Shown here one piece after another: positions 1 to 8,055 of a stretch of DNA of 64,000 nt. Each line of letters begins with the position of its first letter. Positions within the stretch are counted from its first letter, which is position 1. The position numbers were made by a program, and so were the translations under genes. Where the stretch lies: positions 62,001-126,000 of the forward strand of contig SVHS01000002.1 in the NCBI GenBank assembly GCA_015055745.1, given 5' to 3'. Under the pieces are notes generated by a model that saw nothing but the letters and a program-made list of their open reading frames with translations, was not told the origin of the DNA and searched no databases. The DNA comes from Clostridiales bacterium (GTDB lineage: Bacteria; Bacillota; Clostridia; Christensenellales; UBA1242).

Positions 1-1
1 T

Positions 2-3000
2 TACAATGCTACAAAAGTGCTAATCCCTGGCGAGACGTACAATATTAAAGTAAAGGCGACTGCTAGTGCGCGTGGAGATAGCCCATACACCAGTCTTGTC
101 ACATATGGTCATATGCAAACTCTCGACACTCCGACCAATGTAAAAATTAACGGTACTACTCTTACTTGGGATGTAGTAGAAAACGCCAGCTACTATGTAG
201 TAAAGCTTATCACCCCTCAAAATAAAAATATATTTGACTACGACGGCAACCTTTTGACCAAAGATGATGCAGAAAGCATCAAAAATGCTGAGCTCACAGA
301 ATATACTTTTTATACAAATCAATTCAATTTTGATTCATTACTATCTTCAGCAGGTATATACAAATTTTATGTATCAGCAGTACGAGTAGAACCAGCAGAA
401 AAAATCATGAGTGATTATTCATCAAAGATGACATATAAAAATATCAAGACTTTATCCACTCCGATAAATGGTACTATCGCTTTGGTTGATGGAGATTTGC
501 ATCTTACCTCTGTTGTCGACAAAAACGCTAATGCTATCACTGTGAAATATGCCGACACTGAAAGGACAGTGGAAATTAATAGTGCTAATACCAGCATATC
601 CATCTCTGGAAATATTGTGGATATCAATCTCTCAAAATTCTTCCCTGCAGACATTTTAGACCTTGATGTTATAAAACAATATTCATTTAAAGTCAAAGCA
701 AACTACATAAACTCTAATGAAAACAATAAATACTACACTGACTCAGAGTATAGTAATGTAGTCGTATTTGAAAATACATACATTCTCTCCGCTCCAGATA
801 TCACTTTATCACAAGATGTCGCTACTGGATACTACGAAGTATCTTGGGACAGTGCTGATAATGACCATGTAAAAAAATATGAAGTCTTTGTGTTTACTCC
901 TACAGGACTCATACAGCCTATCTACCAAATCGAGCCTAATGAAAATGAAACTAAAAATAAATTCCTCATCACTACAGACTTTGTGTCAGTAGCAGTGAGA
1001 GCTGTAGGAGCTGGAAATTATATCACTTCTCCTCTCAGCGAATATGCTGTCAATCCAGACATATCAAACGAATTTACAGATGATATAAATTTCACCACAT
1101 CAAACAACACTCTTCACTGGGATACTGTAGATAATGCATATTATTTTGTACAATTTGGCGACTTATGGACAGAGACCAATCTAAATAGCTGCGCTATCCC
1201 AGTAGAATATTGCACATCAAATGACTATAGCATTTATGTCACGGTCATCAAAGATGGATATATCCCTCAGACCTTACAAGTAGATTTGTCTTACAATCCT
1301 CGTTTGACTGCTCCATATATAGCTAATGGTCAAGGTTTTAGCAGTAGAAACTTATATGAATTGTCATTCACTGGCTCAAACAAAGCTTTAGGATATTATG
1401 TGTACATAAAGTCTGCCGACGCTAGCGAATATGTAAAGATTGATACTTTATATACTAGCACCACTATAGATATTTCAAAATATATTACCAGCAAGGGAGA
1501 ATATTATGTATGCATCGAGTCTGTAGCTGATCCTTATAGTATATATAAAAATAGCGCTCTATCTTCACCTATACCTGTCACACATGAGGAAGTATTGGAT
1601 ACTCCGCAGTTTGACAAGATCGGAGATGAAAACTATCCTATCCTCAAGATCACTAGAGGAAATGAGACGACATACCAATTGAGATTCTATGGTGTAAAAA
1701 ATGCCGATATGTATGAAATCCTTATCGGAGGAAACAAAATAACTGAACCTAGTAAGGGAGCGAATTTTACAGGTATATATATCAAAGACATCACAGAGTA
1801 TTTATCTACTGCTGGTGACTATGTCATCAAAATCAGAGCTATCCCTAGCGCCAATGCTGACAATGTCGTAGCCAGCGCATACAATGAAGAGACTTATCCT
1901 GTGTATAGACAGCTGAGTGTAGTAGATCTTATCCAAGTAAAGGACAACAATGGCGTATACACTCTATCCTTCAACCCACAAGACAATGCCGAATCATATG
2001 GCGTAAGAATAGTAAAACAAAATGACGATGGATACAAGGCTTACCTAGAAAGCTTAGGTCTCACAAATTACTTTAAAGTGACTACAGCTAGTGATATCTC
2101 AGAGTATCTACAGCAAGGTGGATTATACTATATCTACATGACTTCTCTAGCTAAAAAAGGTAGCAATTATGCAGATTCCCCAGAGTCCACTACTTTTGCT
2201 ACTGTAGAAAAATTTACTACTCTAAACAAGCCAGACGAAATCAAATTTACAAATAAAGATACTGGTGAATATATTTTGAGCTGGGTAGGCGATGAGCACG
2301 CAGACTACTATCAAGTACTCATATCTGATCCAAATAAAGTGAATTTCAAATTTAATGTATACAACAAAGCGACTAGCACAGATATCTCTCAATACATTAC
2401 TTTACAAGGTGATTATTCTATAGCTATCTACTCTATGGTAAATCCACTCAGCGACAATGCAAAAGAATATGAAAATAGTGGTGCAGGTACGACAAGTGAA
2501 ACATATATCTACTCAAAAGACCAAGATTTTACTCGATATTCCGTATATTCTTATGGCAAATATTATGACTTTGAGATAGAGACTCTAGAAGATTTGAAAA
2601 ATATCTTATGGTATCATTATCTATATGGAATAGACAGCAATTTAGGCTTAAATATCAAGCTAATCCCTCAAGAAGACGAAGATATCCGTACTATGATATG
2701 GAGATTGGGTGACGAAGCTCACAATGAAAAGCTTTATCCTTTCAATGATGATACAGATTGGATAGCTGCAAAAGATACGACTGACGACACTTATCTTATC
2801 ACCGTAAATGATACATTTAAAATATTATGTAAAAATATATTGGAGACTTACCCTGAGTTAAATATTTTGTCAAATCTCACTATCAGCAGAGCAAATGACT
2901 CGACAAATATATTCAATCTCAAGTACGCAAATGCATTGAATGTGGACAAAGTGAATATGGATAGTAGCATGTCTAGTCAGCACAATACTACATATGCGGA

Positions 3001-4249
3001 TTACGACTACGGCAACCCATATCAATACATCGACTACTATTCTCGTAAGAGTAGTACAGCTGTATTTAATATTGATTACAAAGCTGAGATGAATGTCTCC
3101 ACTACTGAGCAATTGCTCCACGCTGTGACACATGGTAAGAAACCAAAATTTGTCGGTGAGTCAGCGTTGGCACAGACAGTGTACTCAAATGCAAAGATAG
3201 TATTATCAGCTATCATTGATGACAAGATGAGTGATCTAGAAAAAGTGACTGCAATATTTGATTGGTTAGAATACGGCTACAATCTAAACTACTATGCAGA
3301 CAAACAATTAACTTCTGGGTCTCTATCTACTGCTGAGTTATCCGTCTACGGACTCAGAAAAGATTATTATCTAGAAGGCATATTTGAAGACATTTCACTT
3401 TCTAAAGAAGGCAATATCACGATAGGCAATCCTTATGCTACTAGCGCATCTTACTCAAAAGCATTTGCTCTATTGTGCGCTATAGAAGGCATAGAAGCCA
3501 AAGTCATCAACGGTGAATACGAATATAGTATCACTAGCACTAGTGGCACTAAGTACTATACAGTAGACCACGTATGGAATAAGGTATATATCAGCACTAC
3601 TCAAGACCAAGAAAAAGTGTGGCTCACTCTTGACCTCACTTTCTCAGACAATTATATTATATTAAATAATTTGACCAAGAGCTATGGAGTATCATCTCAT
3701 ACATATTTCTTGATGAGTGACAATGCTTTGCAGGCAAATCTAAAGAGTACTTTCGGTGCTACTATCACTGATGAGACATATGTCATCTCTAATGATTATG
3801 CAGATAATCTCACTAGCCCTACAAATGTATTCTATGATTATTACACTGACAATTATTTTGGTCTCACAGTATCACAGATAGACTCTATCGCACTTGATGC
3901 ACATGATGATAATAGTCATGAAATCTCTGATTTCACATATTCAAGACAATATGATCCAAATATATCTTATCAAAAATATATGCAGACTACTGGTTATGGC
4001 AATTTACAATCTTATCTACTAAATACAATATTCTCATCAGAATACAATGCAACTAAAGGCTCAGGCAATGCAACATTCGAATTTAAATATAAAAATTCTA
4101 ACTTTACAGGAGATATAAAGAATACATTGCAGACCATGTTTAACAATTTGCAAATCAATTATGGTATCAGCTTGACTCTTGCTAACCTTTACACTATAGT
4201 AGATTCTTCTGCTGGTACGACTACTGTAGTATATGTTGTAAAAACGTAG
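2..4249 (+). CDS. Large Ig/FN3-like repeat protein with C-terminal transglutaminase-like domain (5' partial)
   Basis: The reading frame is open to the left edge, so the GTG at 17 in the ORF track is not the real start; the N terminus and any signal peptide lie outside the window. Most of the visible 1415 residues are repeated beta-sandwich-like modules of about 90-100 residues, recognisable by recurring 'L.W..v..A..Y.V' and 'dIs.Y....G.Yyi.i.s' patterns typical of FN3/Ig-like extracellular proteins. The last third resembles a transglutaminase-like (Transglut_core) fold: a helical lead-in 'DLEKVTAIFDWL', then 'SKAFALLCAIEGIEAKVI', 'VDHVWNKVYI' and 'WLTLDLTFSD'. The His and Asp of the papain-like triad are visible, but the position normally holding Cys ('GVC.GYA') reads 'ATSASYS'. 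No C-terminal membrane anchor is present. It ends 33 bp before gerA. Cell-surface location is inferred from family type. Confidence 0.8.
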   Translation, partial: YNATKVLIPGETYNIKVKATASARGDSPYTSLVTYGHMQTLDTPTNVKINGTTLTWDVVENASYYVVKLITPQNKNIFDYDGNLLTKDDAESIKNAELTEYTFYTNQFNFDSLLSSAGIYKFYVSAVRVEPAEKIMSDYSSKMTYKNIKTLSTPINGTIALVDGDLHLTSVVDKNANAITVKYADTERTVEINSANTSISISGNIVDINLSKFFPADILDLDVIKQYSFKVKANYINSNENNKYYTDSEYSNVVVFENTYILSAPDITLSQDVATGYYEVSWDSADNDHVKKYEVFVFTPTGLIQPIYQIEPNENETKNKFLITTDFVSVAVRAVGAGNYITSPLSEYAVNPDISNEFTDDINFTTSNNTLHWDTVDNAYYFVQFGDLWTETNLNSCAIPVEYCTSNDYSIYVTVIKDGYIPQTLQVDLSYNPRLTAPYIANGQGFSSRNLYELSFTGSNKALGYYVYIKSADASEYVKIDTLYTSTTIDISKYITSKGEYYVCIESVADPYSIYKNSALSSPIPVTHEEVLDTPQFDKIGDENYPILKITRGNETTYQLRFYGVKNADMYEILIGGNKITEPSKGANFTGIYIKDITEYLSTAGDYVIKIRAIPSANADNVVASAYNEETYPVYRQLSVVDLIQVKDNNGVYTLSFNPQDNAESYGVRIVKQNDDGYKAYLESLGLTNYFKVTTASDISEYLQQGGLYYIYMTSLAKKGSNYADSPESTTFATVEKFTTLNKPDEIKFTNKDTGEYILSWVGDEHADYYQVLISDPNKVNFKFNVYNKATSTDISQYITLQGDYSIAIYSMVNPLSDNAKEYENSGAGTTSETYIYSKDQDFTRYSVYSYGKYYDFEIETLEDLKNILWYHYLYGIDSNLGLNIKLIPQEDEDIRTMIWRLGDEAHNEKLYPFNDDTDWIAAKDTTDDTYLITVNDTFKILCKNILETYPELNILSNLTISRANDSTNIFNLKYANALNVDKVNMDSSMSSQHNTTYADYDYGNPYQYIDYYSRKSSTAVFNIDYKAEMNVSTTEQLLHAVTHGKKPKFVGESALAQTVYSNAKIVLSAIIDDKMSDLEKVTAIFDWLEYGYNLNYYADKQLTSGSLSTAELSVYGLRKDYYLEGIFEDISLSKEGNITIGNPYATSASYSKAFALLCAIEGIEAKVINGEYEYSITSTSGTKYYTVDHVWNKVYISTTQDQEKVWLTLDLTFSDNYIILNNLTKSYGVSSHTYFLMSDNALQANLKSTFGATITDETYVISNDYADNLTSPTNVFYDYYTDNYFGLTVSQIDSIALDAHDDNSHEISDFTYSRQYDPNISYQKYMQTTGYGNLQSYLLNTIFSSEYNATKGSGNATFEFKYKNSNFTGDIKNTLQTMFNNLQINYGISLTLANLYTIVDSSAGTTTVVYVVKT

Positions 4250-4282
4250 AATAAAAACACATCAACTACTTAAAATACGTTT

Positions 4283-5737
4283 ATGAAAGTTGATGCAGTG
4301 AAAACATTGGAAGAAATAAAAAAAATACTGCACGAGAGTGGCGATCTAAAGTCACGTACCGTGCAGTTTTTTGGCACTCAAGTGGCGATTTGCTATATCG
4401 CACCTATAGTGGATAATATACTATTAAATCAAACCATCATGGACCCAATGCTAGCATATCCATTCAAGGCAGAAGATGATATCCTTACTACTCTTAAAGA
4501 ATATGTCTTATCAAATAACGAAGTAAGTGAGTACATAGATATTGATAGCGCTATAGAAAAGCTTTTGTCAGGGCACTGTCTCATGCTAGTAGACAATGCT
4601 GATCATATCCTTAGCTGTGATATCGAAAAAATCACTGTCCGTCCCATAGCCGAGCCACCTACTAGCGTGGTCATCAAAGGTCCTCGTGAAGGATTTAATG
4701 AAAGTCTAAAATACAATCTTGCCCTTATACGAAAGCGTGCGAAAACAAATGACCTAGTAGTGAAAACTCTAGAAATCGGCAAGATGACAAAATCTCAAGT
4801 AGCGGTAGTATACTTTGACTCTATCGTAGATAAAAACAATGTAAAGCAGATAATGAGAAGATTAAAAAATATACAAATCGATGGACTGATAGACAGCCAT
4901 TATCTAGTGTCATATCTACAAAAAAATCCGACATCTCTATTCAAACAAGTCGGCGATACAGAAAAGCCTGATGTGCTAGTAGCTAAGATGCTCGAGGGGC
5001 GTATAGGTATCATAGTAGATGGTAGTCCGATAGCTCTCACACTTCCATTTATCTTGATAGAAGATCTACAAAATTCTGATGACTACTATAGTCAGCCTAT
5101 ACGAGTGACTTTTATCCGTATATTGCGCTTGGTGGGTGTAATCTTGGCAGTATTGCTACCTGGAGTATATGTCGCACTAGAAAAATATCATTATAAGATA
5201 CTGCCGACCGAATTTCTCGTCACGATAATGAACACTACTCAAGGTATCCCTTTTTCACCTTTTATAGAGCTATTGTTTGTAGTATTGTTATTTGAGATTT
5301 TATATGAAGCTAACCTTAGAATGCCTCAATATTTTGGCATGGCTATGTCTATAGTCGGAGCTCTAGTCTTGGGTGAAACTGCTGTAAATGCTGGATTAGT
5401 CAGTCCACCAGCGGTAATGATTGTAGCCCTATCTGGTATCACGTTTTACATTATACCGAGTCAAGCAGCTCAGTTTAGTGTATTGAGACTGATAGCTTTG
5501 GTAATAGGTGCAGCAGTAGGACTATATGGTATATTATTGTTTTGTGTATTCCTGATATCTTACTTATCTAGTTTTGATAGCTACAATAGCGCATATCTTG
5601 CTCCTACTGCTCCACTCATTATGCAAGACCAAAAAGATATGTTTAAGCGAGAAATTATCAAGAAAATGTACAAACGGCCAAAATCAATATCAAACAACCA
5701 TGATAATGTAGACAGGAGGGGAAAAGATGAAAATTAA
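4283..5737 (+). CDS. gerA: Spore germinant receptor subunit A (GerA family)
   Basis: 484 residues, the usual length for GerAA/GerKA proteins, which form the A subunit of inner-spore-membrane germinant receptors that sense nutrients. The N-terminal soluble half carries the family signatures 'GPREGFNESL..N..LIRKR' (residues about 130-153), 'DSHYLVSYLQKNP..LFKQVGDTEKPD' and 'EGRIGIIVDGSP.AL..PFILIEDLQ.SDDYY'. From about residue 275 there are several hydrophobic membrane segments, including 'GVILAVLLPGVYVAL' and 'ELLFVVLLFEIL'. The stop overlaps the gerB start by 11 nt. There is no Shine-Dalgarno sequence before the chosen ATG, so translation may be weak or the start uncertain; the family alignment supports this N terminus. 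The symbol is at family level; the germinant cannot be read from sequence. Confidence 0.93.
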   Translation: MKVDAVKTLEEIKKILHESGDLKSRTVQFFGTQVAICYIAPIVDNILLNQTIMDPMLAYPFKAEDDILTTLKEYVLSNNEVSEYIDIDSAIEKLLSGHCLMLVDNADHILSCDIEKITVRPIAEPPTSVVIKGPREGFNESLKYNLALIRKRAKTNDLVVKTLEIGKMTKSQVAVVYFDSIVDKNNVKQIMRRLKNIQIDGLIDSHYLVSYLQKNPTSLFKQVGDTEKPDVLVAKMLEGRIGIIVDGSPIALTLPFILIEDLQNSDDYYSQPIRVTFIRILRLVGVILAVLLPGVYVALEKYHYKILPTEFLVTIMNTTQGIPFSPFIELLFVVLLFEILYEANLRMPQYFGMAMSIVGALVLGETAVNAGLVSPPAVMIVALSGITFYIIPSQAAQFSVLRLIALVIGAAVGLYGILLFCVFLISYLSSFDSYNSAYLAPTAPLIMQDQKDMFKREIIKKMYKRPKSISNNHDNVDRRGKDEN

Positions 5738-6845
5738 TTATAGACAATTATCCGTGATGATTTTCTTTAGCTTTATCTCTCTAAAGTTTCTTGTCCTACC
5801 GAGTGTACTTTATCTTCATAGCGGAAATATGAGCTGGTTAGTAGTGTTGGTATTGATGATACTGGACGGACTCTTTGCCATATCTATCATAGATCTGATG
5901 AAAAAAAATCAAGACTCAAATATCAATGAGTTTATGAACAATACTATAGGACCAGTATTGACTAAGATTTTTTTGGCAGTATTAGCTTTGAAATTCTTTT
6001 TACAAGTAGCAAATATTGTAAAAGGATTGGAGTTTTTTGTAGTAGAAAATTTTTACAACAATTTTAGCTGGATACTATACATCTTGCCTCTCATCGGACT
6101 TACCTCATTTATGATGTATAAAGGACTAAGAAATATCGCACGCGTACAAGAAGTATTTTGTTGGTCTATCGTCATCGGTTGCATCTACATCGGTTGCAAA
6201 TCGTTTTCTGGCGTAGATCCATTAGTATATTTGCCTATGTTTAAAGACGGAGCAGTCCCACTTTTTGAGAGCGGATATCGCCATCTTAGCTGGTTTGGCT
6301 CTAGCACATTTTTGTTGATATTGTTTGGCAAAGTAGATTTTCAAAATCCACGAAAAAAATTGTGCATAAAATATATCATATTCGCTATCATATTAGTCCA
6401 ATTTATCTATTTTATCTTTTACGGACTATTTGATATCACCAGCCCTACTCACACCTTTGCCATCAGCGATATCAGTCAGTTTACTAGTAGCAAGTCTATC
6501 ATAGATGAGCTCTCTTGGCTAGTGGTCTCACTATGGGTGATAATGCAATCTATACAGATAGCTCTGTATGGATATTGCTTAGTACTTAGCCTGATGTATT
6601 TATTCCATATCAAGTCAAAAATCGTCGTTATCACTTTTGTCAATATCCTAATATTCGCTCTTAGCTATCTCGGAGCCGAGACTATCAATCTGGAGCAAAT
6701 CTTCTTTACACCATTTGCATCTATTGTCACTATCATATCACAATACATCATACCACCAATACTTTGGATAGGATACATGGTGCGACATAGACGGCAAAAT
6801 AAAATCAGCGGGGTGAAAAATGAAAAAACTAAAGTCAATATTTAG
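5727..6845 (+). CDS. gerB: Spore germinant receptor subunit B, APC-superfamily permease (GerB family)
   Basis: 372 residues with about ten hydrophobic transmembrane segments, matching the GerAB/spore permease family (amino acid-polyamine-organocation superfamily), the subunit thought to bind the germinant within the inner spore membrane. It begins 'MKINYRQLSVMIFFSFIS' and keeps the family layout through 'YLGAETINLEQIFFTPF' near the C terminus. A strong ribosome site (AGGAGGGG) lies 6 nt before the ATG inside the end of gerA, and the genes overlap by 11 nt, implying coupled translation. It overlaps gerC by 26 nt. The A-B-C order is the standard germinant-receptor operon order. Confidence 0.92.
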   Translation: MKINYRQLSVMIFFSFISLKFLVLPSVLYLHSGNMSWLVVLVLMILDGLFAISIIDLMKKNQDSNINEFMNNTIGPVLTKIFLAVLALKFFLQVANIVKGLEFFVVENFYNNFSWILYILPLIGLTSFMMYKGLRNIARVQEVFCWSIVIGCIYIGCKSFSGVDPLVYLPMFKDGAVPLFESGYRHLSWFGSSTFLLILFGKVDFQNPRKKLCIKYIIFAIILVQFIYFIFYGLFDITSPTHTFAISDISQFTSSKSIIDELSWLVVSLWVIMQSIQIALYGYCLVLSLMYLFHIKSKIVVITFVNILIFALSYLGAETINLEQIFFTPFASIVTIISQYIIPPILWIGYMVRHRRQNKISGVKNEKTKVNI

Positions 6846-8055
6846 CCCTCGCAAACTCATTATTTGGATTTTTATTATCATACTCATCATCACCGTGCCA
6901 GAAATTGCTCGCCCTGCCATGAGCAAGACTGAAGCCATAGTGACTATGATGTGTATAGACAAAGACGGTGAAGATATCAAAGTCTGTACCTCTGTCCTCA
7001 CTCCAGCCAGCGAAAAAACCGCCAATTATGAAGTTTACTCAGGCAAAGGAAAAACTGTAGGTGAAGCTGTCGAAAATATTAGCTTAGCTTTAGGTAAAAG
7101 TATAGGCTTCGCTCAATGTGAAATCATGGGCTTTGGTGACAATCTGTCTGAAGAAGGTATCATGTCTACTCTAGACTTTATGACAAGGACTAGGAGAGTC
7201 GGTAGAAATGCTCTACTCATAAACTTTAGTGGTGAAGTGGAAAAATTTGCTCAAGCAGTGGTCAATATGAATATCGAAAAATCTCTACATCTAGAAGATA
7301 TCATGAATTTTGACCAGAGATATATCCTATCAGAAGATAGCAATATTCACTCTTTTTATAAAGGATATTTTAGTAAAATATCACTAGGTATCATGCCAAA
7401 AATTAAGCTAGAGACTGAGGATAAAGGTAATTCTATCGAAGTGCAAGAGTCCGCCACAGGTGGAGGTAGCTCAAATGAACCCGGCTCTGGATCTGGCGGA
7501 GATAGCAAAAAAGAATATATATTAAATGACGGTACTGCTTGCATATTTAGAAATGGAGAAAAAATCTTGGAAATCACTCCTGATACGATGAAAAAATTAA
7601 ACTTATTTATCAACGAATCCCAAGAAGGTACCCTTACCATAGATCATGTGACTGACGATTTGTATGATGATGCTTCTATCATATTACACGTGTCTAAAAA
7701 AGACGTATCGTTTACTCCAAAATTTGATGGCGAAAAGCCGATATACGAAATCAGTATAGATGTCACAGTACTAGTAGAAGAAGTGGACGAAGAAAATCCT
7801 AGCTTAAAATTTTTGAAAAGGAATAAGGAATTTCTCACTCCTACTCTCATCGAAAAAACAAAACAACAAGTAGAAAAACAAGCATATGAAATAATAGAAT
7901 ATTGCAAAGAAAACAAAGTAGACCTAATCCATGTATATGAATTTTTCTATAGAAAACAATACAAGAAATTTTCAGAATATTACGATAAAATGCAAGAAAA
8001 ATACCTTGACAATATTGATTATAAAATCTCAGTCAAGGTAAACAGCTCTTATTAA
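6820..8055 (+). CDS. gerC: Spore germinant receptor subunit C (Ger(x)C family), apparently without a lipobox
   Basis: 411 residues, the normal length for Ger(x)C proteins, which are usually lipoproteins on the outer face of the inner spore membrane. Family features include 'VTMMCIDKDGEDIKVCTSV' near the N terminus, the central 'ALLINFSGEVEKFAQA' region and the C-terminal 'LKFLKRNKEFLTPTLIEKTKQQVEKQAYEII' stretch (shown here in part). The N terminus has a hydrophobic segment (residues 12-26) but reads 'ITVPEIARPAMSKTEA' where relatives have a lipobox ending in Cys-Trp, so lipid anchoring seems lost and a membrane anchor retained. A Gly/Ser-rich insert (residues about 210-227, 'GGGSSNEPGSGSGGDS') looks like a linker. 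GGGGTG precedes the ATG. Its stop overlaps that of pheT on the other strand by 4 nt. Confidence 0.9.
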   Translation: MKKLKSIFSPRKLIIWIFIIILIITVPEIARPAMSKTEAIVTMMCIDKDGEDIKVCTSVLTPASEKTANYEVYSGKGKTVGEAVENISLALGKSIGFAQCEIMGFGDNLSEEGIMSTLDFMTRTRRVGRNALLINFSGEVEKFAQAVVNMNIEKSLHLEDIMNFDQRYILSEDSNIHSFYKGYFSKISLGIMPKIKLETEDKGNSIEVQESATGGGSSNEPGSGSGGDSKKEYILNDGTACIFRNGEKILEITPDTMKKLNLFINESQEGTLTIDHVTDDLYDDASIILHVSKKDVSFTPKFDGEKPIYEISIDVTVLVEEVDEENPSLKFLKRNKEFLTPTLIEKTKQQVEKQAYEIIEYCKENKVDLIHVYEFFYRKQYKKFSEYYDKMQEKYLDNIDYKISVKVNSSY

